A stretch of 64,000 bases of DNA from Pseudosulfitobacter sp. DSM 107133 (GTDB lineage Bacteria; Pseudomonadota; Alphaproteobacteria; Rhodobacterales; Rhodobacteraceae), in contig NZ_CP085155.1 of the NCBI RefSeq assembly GCF_022788695.1, positions 310,001-374,000 on the forward strand. Direction: 5' to 3'. Under the pieces are notes generated by a model, which did no database searches, was not told the origin of the DNA, and saw only the letters and a list, made by a program, of their open reading frames with translations. The position numbers and the translations under genes were made by a program. Each line of letters begins with the position of its first letter. Positions within the stretch are counted from its first letter, which is position 1. Of the stretch, positions 53,266 to 61,319 are shown one piece after another.

Positions 53266-53479
53266 TTCGCGGTCCCCCCAAAAGTTTGCTTCAACTTTGC
53301 AACACTGCGTCCGTTTATCCCTGGGCAAAATAATACCTTGGTGAGGCGACCCATCTTGTGTGAGACGCCGAGACGCAGGAACTCATTAAAAATATGAATT
53401 GCGGCCAAAACATGCCGGACAGATCTTACGCTACGGAAACCGCTCTCATTTCTCAAGAGAATTTGAGCGGGCCGGATCA

Positions 53480-53712
53480 AGACGTGACACGAAAAATTTG
53501 AATTTTTCTTATATAAATAGGGTATTTAGCATGCAGTCTTTCACCAAGAAAGTATATATTTCCCTGAGCAGCATATTTTCCTTGATACTCAAATTTTTCT
53601 AATGAAGAGAGTCCTTTGTTGATGACAGAGAAGCGCTCTACAACGTTGAAATTAATTGATAATATCCCAAAAATCTCTCGTAAAAATTGAATTCTTAACA
53701 AATTTTTCAGCT
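53480..53712. promoter_or_regulatory. AT-rich leader/promoter region upstream of the giant gene
   Basis: This stretch is far richer in A and T than its surroundings, with runs such as TTTATATAAG (reverse strand, about 53507-53516) and several A- or T-tracts. It lies 215-450 bp before the giant gene start, on the path of its likely transcript. No coding pattern was found. A reverse-strand TATTAT near 53325-53332 is a weak -10 candidate. AT-rich blocks of this kind often bind silencer proteins of the Ros/MucR type in alphaproteobacteria, which is speculation here. Confidence 0.4.
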
Positions 53713-54029
53713 AGTGAGTGATTCCTTCACCGGAACAGTGCCCGCGTCGAATATTACGGCAAAAACACGGCCATTTGATTCCATGCCCTCTTCACTTGGA
53801 GGCAAAGAGGCCCCTGCGGTAACATGCAATCGCAGCGACGGGTTCGGGCGCGTCTGGATCAAGGCCGGGTGCTGCTGTCATCGGCCGCCTGTCGTGCAAG
53901 ATCGCTTGCGGGAAATACGGTTTTCCGAGGGTCTATGATCTGAACGGATCTGCATGCGCCCTCGATGGTTCTGCTGCATACATTGTGTGCAGCTGAGAAG
54001 TGACCAAAGACGGCCCTGTTCAGGTCGCC
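53713..54029. other. non-coding stretch, nothing recognised
   Basis: Short frames exist on both strands but none has a ribosome site or recognisable similarity. The left part joins the AT-rich leader and the right part runs into the decayed IS6-type remnant. Confidence 0.5.
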
Positions 54030-54300
54030 AAACTTGCGAAGATCTTGAACGGGCATCCTTCGCCCATTTGACCTTTCCCCGTCGAATGCGCCGTTTCAAT
54101 TCCGTCTCATGTTGCCGCTGCCGTCGCTAACGCCTTGAACCCCGTTACCGGTCTGATCCGTCGTTGATGTTGCGGTGGTCTTGCGCGACGATATTGTGAA
54201 CATACGTCGAACGGTAGATCCTGATCCTGCGTGGTGAACCCAAGTTTTTGATCGCGGCGTCCATAGTTCGCTGGCCCACCTGAGCCAGCGACAGATCCAG
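54030..54300 (-). pseudogene. decayed IS6-family transposase C-terminus
   Basis: Reading the reverse strand in two frames gives the C-terminal landmarks of IS6/IS26-type transposases: RSTYVHNIVAQDHRN (family pattern YxNNxxEQDHR) and, after a frameshift near 54165, IRPVTGFKALATAAAT, then past an in-frame TGA, DGIETAHSTGKGQM (family pattern GxExxHxxxKGQ). The N-terminal domain and first catalytic Asp are not found. The frameshift and stop show it is inactive. It marks an old insertion between the giant gene and the second TTT locus. Confidence 0.6.
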
Positions 54301-54306
54301 TTGGAT

Positions 54307-54405
54307 GTCCGCTCTTGCCAAACGCTGCTATCGGCTCGACGCTTTCGAGGCGTGGAACTCCGCGGCAAACATCGCTTGATGTCCTGTCGGCACCCAATCT
54401 CGCAG
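54307..54405. repeat. about 99 bp repeated module, copy 1
   Basis: Roughly three quarters of the bases match copy 2 at 61320-61418, without large gaps. On the reverse strand both copies encode DW[VL]P[TM]GHQA[MT][FV]A, then FHA[SL]KAS. On the forward strand both encode a frame ending EAW or KAW and a TGA stop (54377-54379). Each copy abuts a GGGTCNNGACCC sequence, so it is probably the eroded end of an insertion element. Confidence 0.6.
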
Positions 54406-54415
54406 ACCGGGCGCG

Positions 54416-54728
54416 TTAGGGTCAGGACCCATTAATCCTGCGCCGTCAGCGGCAATTTCACGAAATTTCAGTGGTTTGGGTCGTGCAGCCAATAGTGGTT
54501 CTATTTGCAAGCGGCCCAAGACACTGAAATGAAGTGAAATCGCCGCCCGTCGCTCCGAAGGAGCGCCGTGTTATGCTGGCACGCCTTCGGCGTGACGGGT
54601 TCGACGGATTTTCCCGGTGCCTGCGGCGCATCTGTTTGAAATAGAACCACTATTTCTGCGCAGATGCTGCTTGTCAGCGGAAAAATCTGTCGAAATGACG
54701 GTGCAGGGTTAATGGGTCCTGACCCTAA
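54416..54728. mobile_element. 313 bp MITE-like element with long terminal inverted repeats
   Basis: The ends are inverted copies with one mismatch over 26 bases (left starts TTAGGGTCAGGACCCATTAA at 54416; right ends with its complement at 54728), and weaker pairing continues inward. A second inner pair (AATAGTGGTTCTATTT near 54491 and its complement near 54640) and two hairpins (GCTCCGAAGGAGC at about 54553, CACGCCTTCGGCGTG at about 54580) fill the middle. It has no coding frame. TA bases at both borders fit the TA target preference of IS630/Tc1-type transposases. Confidence 0.75.
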
Positions 54729-54930
54729 TGTGTCTACCCCCCACCAACCCGCAGGGATTCCTGAAAGTCAGCGTCAGGGATTTCTCTGCTGCGTTTTGTG
54801 CATCAGAGCTGATCCCCAAGCCGCTTGCCGGCAGGCCGGGGCGCGCGCGAAGGTTGCGGGCCGGATCGGACCCTGTCCAACCGCTTCCACCTTGAAAACC
54901 TTTGCGCTTTTGCCCCGCCATCAGTCGCCA

Positions 54931-56445
54931 TCAGTCGCCATCTGCAACGCCCTCGGCCCGCTTTCGTGCACGATAAGAGCGGAAGCTTGGCAGAACCACC
55001 AGAAGCGCCGCGAGCACCAGAAGGCCCAAGGTCATCGGACGTTCCAACACGAAATCAAAGCCGCGATACAGTTGCATGGCGCGGGCAAAGTTGTTTTCCA
55101 GCATCACGCCAAGGATAAATCCGATCAGCAACGGCGCGAGCGGGTAGTCGGCGAACCTCAGGAACGTTGCGATCACGCCAAAACCCACAAGGATAAACAA
55201 CTCGGTAGAATTGTTCTGGCCCAGATAACTGCCCATCAGTGTGAAAAACAGGATGAACGGGATTAAGAATGTACGCGGGATTGTCAGGATCTTTGCAATA
55301 TAGGGAATCAGCGGCAGGTTCAGAACCAGCAACACCAGATTGCCAAGGTACATTGAAATGATCACGGCCCAGAATACACCCGGTTCATCCACCATCAACC
55401 GTGGTCCCGGCGTGACGTTCAGCGCCAACAGCGCACCCAGCAGGATTGCGGTGGTCCCTGACCCGGGAATGCCCAATGTCAAAAGTGGCACGAAAGATCC
55501 CGTGCAGGCGGCATTGTTGGCGCTTTCAGGCGCGGCAATTCCTTTCAAAGACCCTTTTCCGAACTCTTCCTGTTCAGCCCCCTTGGCGATGTTGCGTTCC
55601 ACCGCGTAGCCCAGAAACGATGCGATCGTCGCCCCGGCTCCGGGGAGGACTCCGATAAAAAAGCCCTGAACGGATTGCCGCCCGATGACAGGCGCGATGC
55701 TGCGGGCCTCGGCGCGTGAAATGCGCAACCCGCTGATCTTGCCCCCGTCATCCGTGGCTGCGCGGTTGGGGTTCATAACAAGAAACAGCGCCTCGGGCAG
55801 GGCAAACATGGCCATGGCCAGCGTGATGAAAGAAAACCCCGATTGCAGTTCCATCATGCCAAAGGTGAAGCGTGGTGTATTCGAAAGTGCTCCCTCTCCC
55901 ACTGTGCCCAGCATCAGACCAAGGATCGTCATCATCAGCGCTTTGGCCACCTGACCTGTGCCGGCAAAGGCCGCGATGGCAGACAGGCCCACCACCATAA
56001 GCGCGAAATATTCGGCCGAGTGGAACAGCAGCGCCACTGTGGACAAAGCGGGTGCGAAGATCATCAACAGGATCGCCCCGATCGTGCCACCTGCGAAGCT
56101 GGCAATAGCGGCAATGGTCAATGCCTTGCCTGCCTGTCCCTTGCGCGCAAGGGGATAGCCGTCAAAAGCGGTTGCAACTGTTCCTGCGACCCCCGGCGCG
56201 TTCAGCAAGATCGACGAGGTAGACCCCCCAAAGATCGCTCCGTAATACACCCCTGACAACAGGATCAGCGCCGATGTCGGATCGCCGATGCCAATGGCCA
56301 CGGGGATCATGATCGCGATGATCGACATCGGTCCAAGCCCGGGCAACATGCCGATCAGCGTACCGATCAGGCAACCCGCAACGACCATCATCAGGTTGAA
56401 CGGGGTAACGGCCGTGGTCAGGCCAATCAGAATACCTTCAATCAT
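54931..56445 (-). CDS. tctA: TctA large permease subunit of the second TTT system
   Basis: A 504-residue polytopic membrane protein with the complete TctA signature set: the early GTLIGMLPGLGPMSIIAIMIP segment (core GMLPGLGPMS), YYGAIFGGSTSSILLNAPG, GVLPGAGATIASFLGYAVE and TLGIPGSGTTAILLGAL. With TctB and TctC it would form a proton- or sodium-driven uptake system for a di- or tricarboxylate. ATG at 56445 follows AAAGGAACTGG and lies 12 bp after the tctB stop, so the two are co-translated. The MITE-like element lies about 200 bp beyond its stop. Confidence 0.95.
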   Translation of the reverse strand: MIEGILIGLTTAVTPFNLMMVVAGCLIGTLIGMLPGLGPMSIIAIMIPVAIGIGDPTSALILLSGVYYGAIFGGSTSSILLNAPGVAGTVATAFDGYPLARKGQAGKALTIAAIASFAGGTIGAILLMIFAPALSTVALLFHSAEYFALMVVGLSAIAAFAGTGQVAKALMMTILGLMLGTVGEGALSNTPRFTFGMMELQSGFSFITLAMAMFALPEALFLVMNPNRAATDDGGKISGLRISRAEARSIAPVIGRQSVQGFFIGVLPGAGATIASFLGYAVERNIAKGAEQEEFGKGSLKGIAAPESANNAACTGSFVPLLTLGIPGSGTTAILLGALLALNVTPGPRLMVDEPGVFWAVIISMYLGNLVLLVLNLPLIPYIAKILTIPRTFLIPFILFFTLMGSYLGQNNSTELFILVGFGVIATFLRFADYPLAPLLIGFILGVMLENNFARAMQLYRGFDFVLERPMTLGLLVLAALLVVLPSFRSYRARKRAEGVADGD

Positions 56446-56457
56446 TTCCCAGTTCCT

Positions 56458-56958
56458 TTACATGAACATCGCAGGCCAGGGGCGCAGAAAAATCCCCAAC
56501 ACCTCTTGCACCAGATACCAGATCGAAACGGCGGCAATCGCGGCCACAGGGATCATGATGTGAAAACGCCGTTCGCCAAGGACCAGCGACCCGATCAGCA
56601 AAAAGCAGATGGTCGACCCGACAAATCCAAAGGGCCGCAGCGCAATGGCATAGGCAACCATCAAGGCGATCAACGCCAAAGCCTGCCCCACATGGTAGTT
56701 ACCGAGACGGGTCAGATCGATTGCCCCGTCTTTCTTGGCGTCTTTCTTGGCGTCACCCGCGGCGCGCCTGGTGCCGAACAGGATGACAAAACCGGCAATC
56801 AGCCCCAGCACTGTCAAGATTTTTGGAAAAGTCGAAGGCCAGACCGGATTGCGCCGCAAGATTGGCGGCAATTGGTCGTCCATTGTGAAAAATGCGGCAT
56901 AGCCATAAATGCAGCATAGCATGATAAAGGCTAGCGCGATCCAGCGATCCAGCGTCAT
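56458..56958 (-). CDS. tctB: TctB small permease subunit
   Basis: A 166-residue protein with four predicted membrane helices (about 5-23, 48-66, 90-115 and 120-150). It matches the TctB plan: a helix, a loop with PPILRRNPVWPSTFPKIL-like Pro-rich sequence, a lysine/asp-rich cytoplasmic stretch (GDAKKDAKKDG) and a paired C-terminal hairpin. I chose ATG at 56958, directly after AGGAGGGG; a longer frame starts at 57042 but lacks such a site. It is the accessory subunit for TctA. Confidence 0.9.
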   Translation of the reverse strand: MTLDRWIALAFIMLCCIYGYAAFFTMDDQLPPILRRNPVWPSTFPKILTVLGLIAGFVILFGTRRAAGDAKKDAKKDGAIDLTRLGNYHVGQALALIALMVAYAIALRPFGFVGSTICFLLIGSLVLGERRFHIMIPVAAIAAVSIWYLVQEVLGIFLRPWPAMFM

Positions 56959-57039
56959 CGACGGCCCCTCCTGTTTATGTTCTGTTTTGCTGTCTGCGGA
57001 TGCCCTGAACGGCGCAAGGCATCCGCCATGTCCTGTTAC

Positions 57040-57059
57040 CAACTGTGGCGAAACAGTTG
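57040..57059 (-). terminator. hairpin just after tctC
   Basis: Two 7 bp arms (CAACTGT and ACAGTTG) are separated by a six-base loop in the 102 bp gap between tctC and tctB. No T-tract follows. A hairpin here could stabilise the tctC message or reduce read-through, so that the binding protein is made in excess over the permease. Confidence 0.45.
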
Positions 57060-57060
57060 C

Positions 57061-58047
57061 TTACATGAACCCAAGTTCACGCATCAAATCGCCAAGCTGC
57101 TTTTCCTGAGCTTCGAGAAAAGCGGCAAAATCGTCACCCGGACGGAAGATGTTGACCAATCCCATGCGCGCGCGGATCACTTCCCATTCTGGGGTTTCCA
57201 TCATCGCGGCAAGCGTATCCTGATAGGCGGTCAGCTTTTCTTCGGGCAGGCCGGGGGCTGCGAAGAACCCGCGCCAGTTCACGAATTGCGCGTCAATCCC
57301 CTGTTCGACAAAGCTGGGCGCAGTATCATAGGCGGGCACACGTTCGGGTGCGGTGACGCCCAGGATGCGGATTTCACCCTGTTCAGCCAGCGCGATGGCT
57401 TCGGAAAAGCCTGTGGACAGCGCTTTGATCTCGCCCGACAGAAGGCCTGCCATTGCTTCACCGCCAGCGTCATAGCCGACATAGTTGAAGGCGGTCGGGT
57501 CTTCACCCGCACCTTGCATGATGATCGCGGCCACAAGGTGGTCCATACCACCGGGAACCGACCCGCCTCCGATGGTCAGCGCGTCGGGGTCTTTGCGGTA
57601 AATGGCCAGTGCATCGTCCATTGATTTGATCGGGCTGTCGGCCAGAACCACCAACGCTGCATAGTCGCCCACAGTGCCTGCAACCAGTGTCAGGTCGCGG
57701 AAGCTTTGTGAAATTTCGCCGGTCAGGGCGCGGATCACGATTGGCGTGGAGTTCACCATCAGCGTGCCTTCGCTGCTGGCCGCGTTTTCAATCAGGCTTG
57801 CGATGGCCACACCGCCGCCGCCACCAGAGAGGTTTTCATAGGTCGCATTGCCCACGAGCCCCGAATTCATCAGCGCCTCACCGGTGCCGCGCGCCGTGCC
57901 GTCCCAGCCACCACCGGCGCCGCCGGGGATCAGAAAATGTATGGATTCCATCATCTGGTGCCCGTCGGCCTTGGCCATTCCAGTCATCGCAAAGCTTGCT
58001 GTTGCCGCTGCAATCAATGCACGGCGTGTCCACCCATAGGTGTTCAT
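57061..58047 (-). CDS. tctC: TctC-family periplasmic solute-binding protein
   Basis: A 328-residue protein of the tripartite tricarboxylate receptor (Bug) family. A signal peptide with a twin-arginine pair (TRRALIAAATASFAM) ends near AKADGHQ. The mature chain shows family motifs: HFLIPGGAGGGWDGTARGTG, the core YENLSGGGGGVAIA and VNSTPIVIR, and a C-terminal EKLTAYQDTLAAM-type helix. It would bind the carboxylate for the TctAB permease. ATG at 58047 follows GGAGGAA. The gene is divergent from tctD, sharing a 123 bp regulatory gap. Confidence 0.93.
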   Translation of the reverse strand: MNTYGWTRRALIAAATASFAMTGMAKADGHQMMESIHFLIPGGAGGGWDGTARGTGEALMNSGLVGNATYENLSGGGGGVAIASLIENAASSEGTLMVNSTPIVIRALTGEISQSFRDLTLVAGTVGDYAALVVLADSPIKSMDDALAIYRKDPDALTIGGGSVPGGMDHLVAAIIMQGAGEDPTAFNYVGYDAGGEAMAGLLSGEIKALSTGFSEAIALAEQGEIRILGVTAPERVPAYDTAPSFVEQGIDAQFVNWRGFFAAPGLPEEKLTAYQDTLAAMMETPEWEVIRARMGLVNIFRPGDDFAAFLEAQEKQLGDLMRELGFM

Positions 58048-58094
58048 TGGTGTTCCTCCCATTTGACAGGCGGACCTCCGCCGCCCATAGGTAA

Positions 58095-58126
58095 AGCTAA
58101 CATGCAAAGCTGACAGAACCCTGACA
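58095..58126. promoter_or_regulatory. direct repeats in the tctC-tctD divergent promoter
   Basis: Three near-identical octamers, AGCTAACA (58095), AGCTGACA (58108) and CCCTGACA (58119), are spaced 13 and 11 bases apart between the divergent genes. OmpR-type regulators usually bind tandem direct repeats at about one helical turn. These are the best TctD operator candidates. Confidence 0.45.
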
Positions 58127-58170
58127 CCGCAAAAGGGCCAGTCATTGTGTGGGAACACAGGGAGGATCAG

Positions 58171-58842
58171 GTGCGTTATCTCTTGGTCGAAGACAACACC
58201 GAACTTGCCGAGGCCGTCCTAAAGCGGCTGGCACTGGACGGCCACGCCATTGACCATGCGCCGACGCTGGCAGATGCCGAAGACTGTCTTGCCGCTGCCA
58301 GTTATGACCTGATCTTGCTGGATGTAATGCTGCCTGACGGGGACGGACGCGCGTTTCTTGCCCGCAGTCGTGCGCACCTTGAAACTCCGGTGATCGTGCT
58401 GACCGCCCGCAGCCAGGTGTCCGACCGCGTGGGCGCGCTGGATCAGGGGGCTGACGACTACATTACCAAACCCTTCGATTTTTCCGAACTCGAAGCACGC
58501 TGCCGCGCGGTTCTGCGCAGGCGGGGCGGGATGGCGCGCAACGAGATTACGCTTGGTCCATTGTCTTTTGATCTGCTCAGGGGCACCTTGCGGCGCGGCG
58601 ACGAAATTCTGGAATTGCGCAGCCGCGAAATCCGCCTGTTAGAAGTTTTTGCCCGCCACCCCGGCCAGATCCTGTCGAAATCGCACCTTATGGATCGCTT
58701 GTTTACATACGACACGACGGTTACCGAAAACGCGATCGAGGTATATGTGGGCCGCCTGCGTCGCAGAACTGCCGACATTGGTCTGCGCATTGAAACCGTG
58801 CGTGGTCATGGCTACCGCATAGAGACCGGCGGGAATGATTGA
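58171..58842 (+). CDS. tctD: TctD-type response regulator (OmpR family)
   Basis: A 223-residue protein with a receiver domain (phospho-acceptor Asp51 in LILLDVMLPDGDG, acidic Glu7-Asp8, Thr78 in VIVLTAR, Lys100 in YITKPFDF) and a winged-helix DNA-binding domain (about 130-220, with a REIRLLEVFARHPG and a VYVGRLRRR segment). The start is GTG at 58171, five to six bases after GGGAGG; an in-frame ATG at 58147 is less well placed. It is divergent from tctC and would switch on the transporter when its kinase senses substrate. The stop overlaps the kinase gene by 8 bases. Confidence 0.92.
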   Translation: MRYLLVEDNTELAEAVLKRLALDGHAIDHAPTLADAEDCLAAASYDLILLDVMLPDGDGRAFLARSRAHLETPVIVLTARSQVSDRVGALDQGADDYITKPFDFSELEARCRAVLRRRGGMARNEITLGPLSFDLLRGTLRRGDEILELRSREIRLLEVFARHPGQILSKSHLMDRLFTYDTTVTENAIEVYVGRLRRRTADIGLRIETVRGHGYRIETGGND

Positions 58843-60208
58843 AAGCCGGTCCATTGGCAGACGCCTGACACTGCTGCTGGCGGCAGTGGCCGCCCTTTTG
58901 TCGGTTCTCAGCTGGGCCATGGTGACATGGCTTGCACGCGAAGCGACGCAACGCACACAAGATAACGTGCTGGCGGCCTCGGCCACAACGATTGCCGAAA
59001 CCCTGCGCAGCGAACAGGGCCAACTGCGGCTGGAACTGCCGTATTCCGCTTTTGCCATGTTGGGCGCGATCAGCGAAGACCGCGTCTTCTATCGGGTGGC
59101 AGCAGGAGACGCGATCCTGACGGGCTACGAAGATATGCCGCCGCCAACCACGGCAAGGCTGGGACAGGTGATTTTTGACAGCGCTACCTTTCGCGGGGCA
59201 TCAATCCGGATGGCGACATCCAGCCGTCAGGTTCTTTCCGGTGACGGGCCGGTGCTGGTCACGGTCACAGTTGGCCAGACCCGTGATGGCGTCGGCGCAG
59301 TGGCGGCAGACCTTTCACGATTGGCGGCAATCCTGTCGGTTGCCTTTTTCGCGGTGGCGGTGGCGCTTTCGGCGTTCGTGGCGACCACGTCACTGCGACC
59401 TCTGAATGAAATCGCGGCAGCGGTGTCGCGGCGTGGTCCATCCGATCTGCGCCCGCTGCAACGACCCGCACCAACAGAACTGGCGCCGCTGCTGTCTGCG
59501 CTGAACCGGCTGATGGACCGCTTGCGCAATTCGATCCGCCGGTCCGAGGATTTTATCGCCGAAGCCGCCCACCGCATTCGAACGCCGCTTGCGACTGTAC
59601 GCGCGCAAGCGGAAATTGCGCTGCGCACGGTGCAGGAGGATACAGAAAAGCAACGCCTGCGACGGATCATCCGCGCTGTGGATGAAAGCTCTCGTTCGGC
59701 GGGGCAGTTGCTGGACCACGCCACCGTCGCCTATCGCTCGGAGAACCTGACCCGTGACAGCCTGGATCTGTCCGAACTGGTGGCAAGCACTGTCGCGGCG
59801 ATGGAACCCACGGCGTCCATGCGCGACATCCGCATGAACCTGGTGGCCACCCCCGCACCAATCGCAGGGGATGCGATCCTGCTGGAAAGCGCGATCCGGA
59901 ACGTTTTGGACAATGCCATCAAATATTCACCCGAAGATACCACCGTGACCCTTCAGATCACACGCGACTCGTCCGAGGTGCGTGTTGATGTCTGCGACCA
60001 AGGGCCAGGGCTGGGTGAAGAACCGTTTCAAAATCTGACGGAACGATTCCGGCGCGGCATCAATACCGGTGGCATCGTCGGGTCAGGACTGGGGTTGACC
60101 ATCGTCGCCGAAGTCCTGGCAGCCCATGGCGGGCGGCTTGAGCTTGCGACATCAACCAATAGCGAAAGGGGCGGCGCATGCGTTTCCTTGGTCTTGCCTT
60201 CTGCCTGA
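58835..60208 (+). CDS. tctE: TctE-type sensor histidine kinase
   Basis: A 457-residue membrane kinase: transmembrane helices at about 10-32 and 163-184 flank a periplasmic sensor domain of about 130 residues. A HAMP-like linker (about 185-238) leads to the dimerisation helix with phospho-His246 (FIAEAAHRIRTPL). The ATP-binding domain has NVLDNAIKYS, DQGPGLG and GSGLGLTI. The closest family pattern is TctE, partner of TctD in carboxylate uptake control. It overlaps tctD by 8 bases and the following binding-protein gene by 31 bases, so the three are made together. Confidence 0.92.
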   Translation: MIESRSIGRRLTLLLAAVAALLSVLSWAMVTWLAREATQRTQDNVLAASATTIAETLRSEQGQLRLELPYSAFAMLGAISEDRVFYRVAAGDAILTGYEDMPPPTTARLGQVIFDSATFRGASIRMATSSRQVLSGDGPVLVTVTVGQTRDGVGAVAADLSRLAAILSVAFFAVAVALSAFVATTSLRPLNEIAAAVSRRGPSDLRPLQRPAPTELAPLLSALNRLMDRLRNSIRRSEDFIAEAAHRIRTPLATVRAQAEIALRTVQEDTEKQRLRRIIRAVDESSRSAGQLLDHATVAYRSENLTRDSLDLSELVASTVAAMEPTASMRDIRMNLVATPAPIAGDAILLESAIRNVLDNAIKYSPEDTTVTLQITRDSSEVRVDVCDQGPGLGEEPFQNLTERFRRGINTGGIVGSGLGLTIVAEVLAAHGGRLELATSTNSERGGACVSLVLPSA

Positions 60209-61206
60209 TCGTTTGGGCTGCCAGCGCGGCGTCCGCGCTTGAAATCGAAGATCACCGGCTTTTTCCCGGCACTGGCGAACGCGTCCTGCGGGTGTTGTCG
60301 ACCACAGATCTTGCTCTTTTCGCGCCTTACGTTCTGGGCTTTCAGAGAAACCGCCCAGAGATTTCGGTGGATTACACTGTCGTATCGTCAAGTGAACTGC
60401 ACCGGGCGATCCGTGGCGGCGCGCAATTCGACCTGGCGATTTCCTCAGCAATGGATCTGCAATTCCAGCTCGCCAATGACGGCTACACGCTTCCTTACCG
60501 GTCGGATATTACCCAAGACCTGCCGGATTGGGCGCGTTGGCGTGACCTGATTTTTGCCTTTACGGTCGAACCGGCGGTTATGGTCATCAACACAGACCGT
60601 TTTGCGGGCCTTGATCTGCCCGCCACCCGGCAGGATCTGATTGCCCTGTTGCGCGACAACCCTGCACATTTCGCAGGTGCGATTGGCACCTACGATGTGC
60701 GCGAAAGTGGTCTGGGGTATCTTTTTGCAACGCAGGAAGACCGCTCCACGGATGCATATTGGCGCCTGAACGAAGTCATGGGCCGACTTGGACCGCAGCT
60801 TTATTGTTGCTCGGCGCACATGATTGACGATGTCGGCACCGGCCGTCTCGCGCTGGCCTACAATGTGCTTGGCAGCTATGCGACTGATCGTCTGGCGGCG
60901 GTTGAAGACGGGCGGATGCAAATATTGCAGATGCAGGATTTCACCAATGTTATGCTACGCACCGTTCTGGTGCCCGCCACGGCACAAGAGACAGAAGCGG
61001 CAGGCGCCATGATCGACCTGCTTTCCGCTGCGGGCCTGCGCGCGTTGCCGGGCGCATGGCCTTTGCCCTCGCTAAGTCTCTCGGGAGAGCTGGAAAGCTC
61101 GGGATTTGGTCCGATCAGTCTGGGGCCTGCCTTAATGGTATATCTCGACCCGTTAAACAGGCGTGCCTTTCTGACCGAGTGGGAAAACGCAATGGAGCAG
61201 CAATAG
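60178..61206 (+). CDS. periplasmic binding protein linked to TctDE (candidate accessory sensor)
   Basis: A 342-residue exported protein: signal peptide to about residue 20 (SAASALEIED), then a two-lobe substrate-binding fold of the ABC/iron-type class. Visible segments are VLSTTDLALFAPYVLGFQRNRP-like (core LFAPYVLGFQ), VVSSSELHRAI and LAYNVLGSYA. No ABC transporter permease or ATPase is adjacent. It starts inside the kinase gene (31 bp overlap) after AAAGGGG. Such solitary binding proteins with a TctE-type kinase are plausible co-sensors that present ligand to the kinase. What it binds is unknown. Confidence 0.8.
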   Translation: MRFLGLAFCLIVWAASAASALEIEDHRLFPGTGERVLRVLSTTDLALFAPYVLGFQRNRPEISVDYTVVSSSELHRAIRGGAQFDLAISSAMDLQFQLANDGYTLPYRSDITQDLPDWARWRDLIFAFTVEPAVMVINTDRFAGLDLPATRQDLIALLRDNPAHFAGAIGTYDVRESGLGYLFATQEDRSTDAYWRLNEVMGRLGPQLYCCSAHMIDDVGTGRLALAYNVLGSYATDRLAAVEDGRMQILQMQDFTNVMLRTVLVPATAQETEAAGAMIDLLSAAGLRALPGAWPLPSLSLSGELESSGFGPISLGPALMVYLDPLNRRAFLTEWENAMEQQ

Positions 61207-61319
61207 GTTTTGACGGTGTTGTCACATCGGCGGGCACGAGGGTCAATGATCAGGGCGCAGGCGGTGTCGATGCGGACAGCAATAATCAGCTACAAACGCC
61301 ACAGGTGCGGCCCACCGTC

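Larger units (their letters stand above)
45090..51030 (-). repeat. super-repeats of the giant protein separated by Q/N/S/G-rich spacers
   Basis: Five low-complexity spacers rich in Gln, Asn, Ser, Thr and Gly are encoded near 50905-51030, 49790-49960, 48020-48215, 46870-47065 and 45090-45300. Each is preceded by an ATG-R-T-A-D-A type segment (for example SRTEADAGAKG) and four are followed by a VAAAI-type strand. Gaps between spacers alternate at about 1.1 and 1.8 kb, the longer ones holding a YYVV-module pair. Confidence 0.75.

Noticed and set aside
53399..53701. Small frames in the AT-rich leader (53399-53602 on + and 53477-53701 on -)
   Set aside because: No ribosome site, no similarity and mutual overlap. 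Composition fits AT-rich regulatory DNA.
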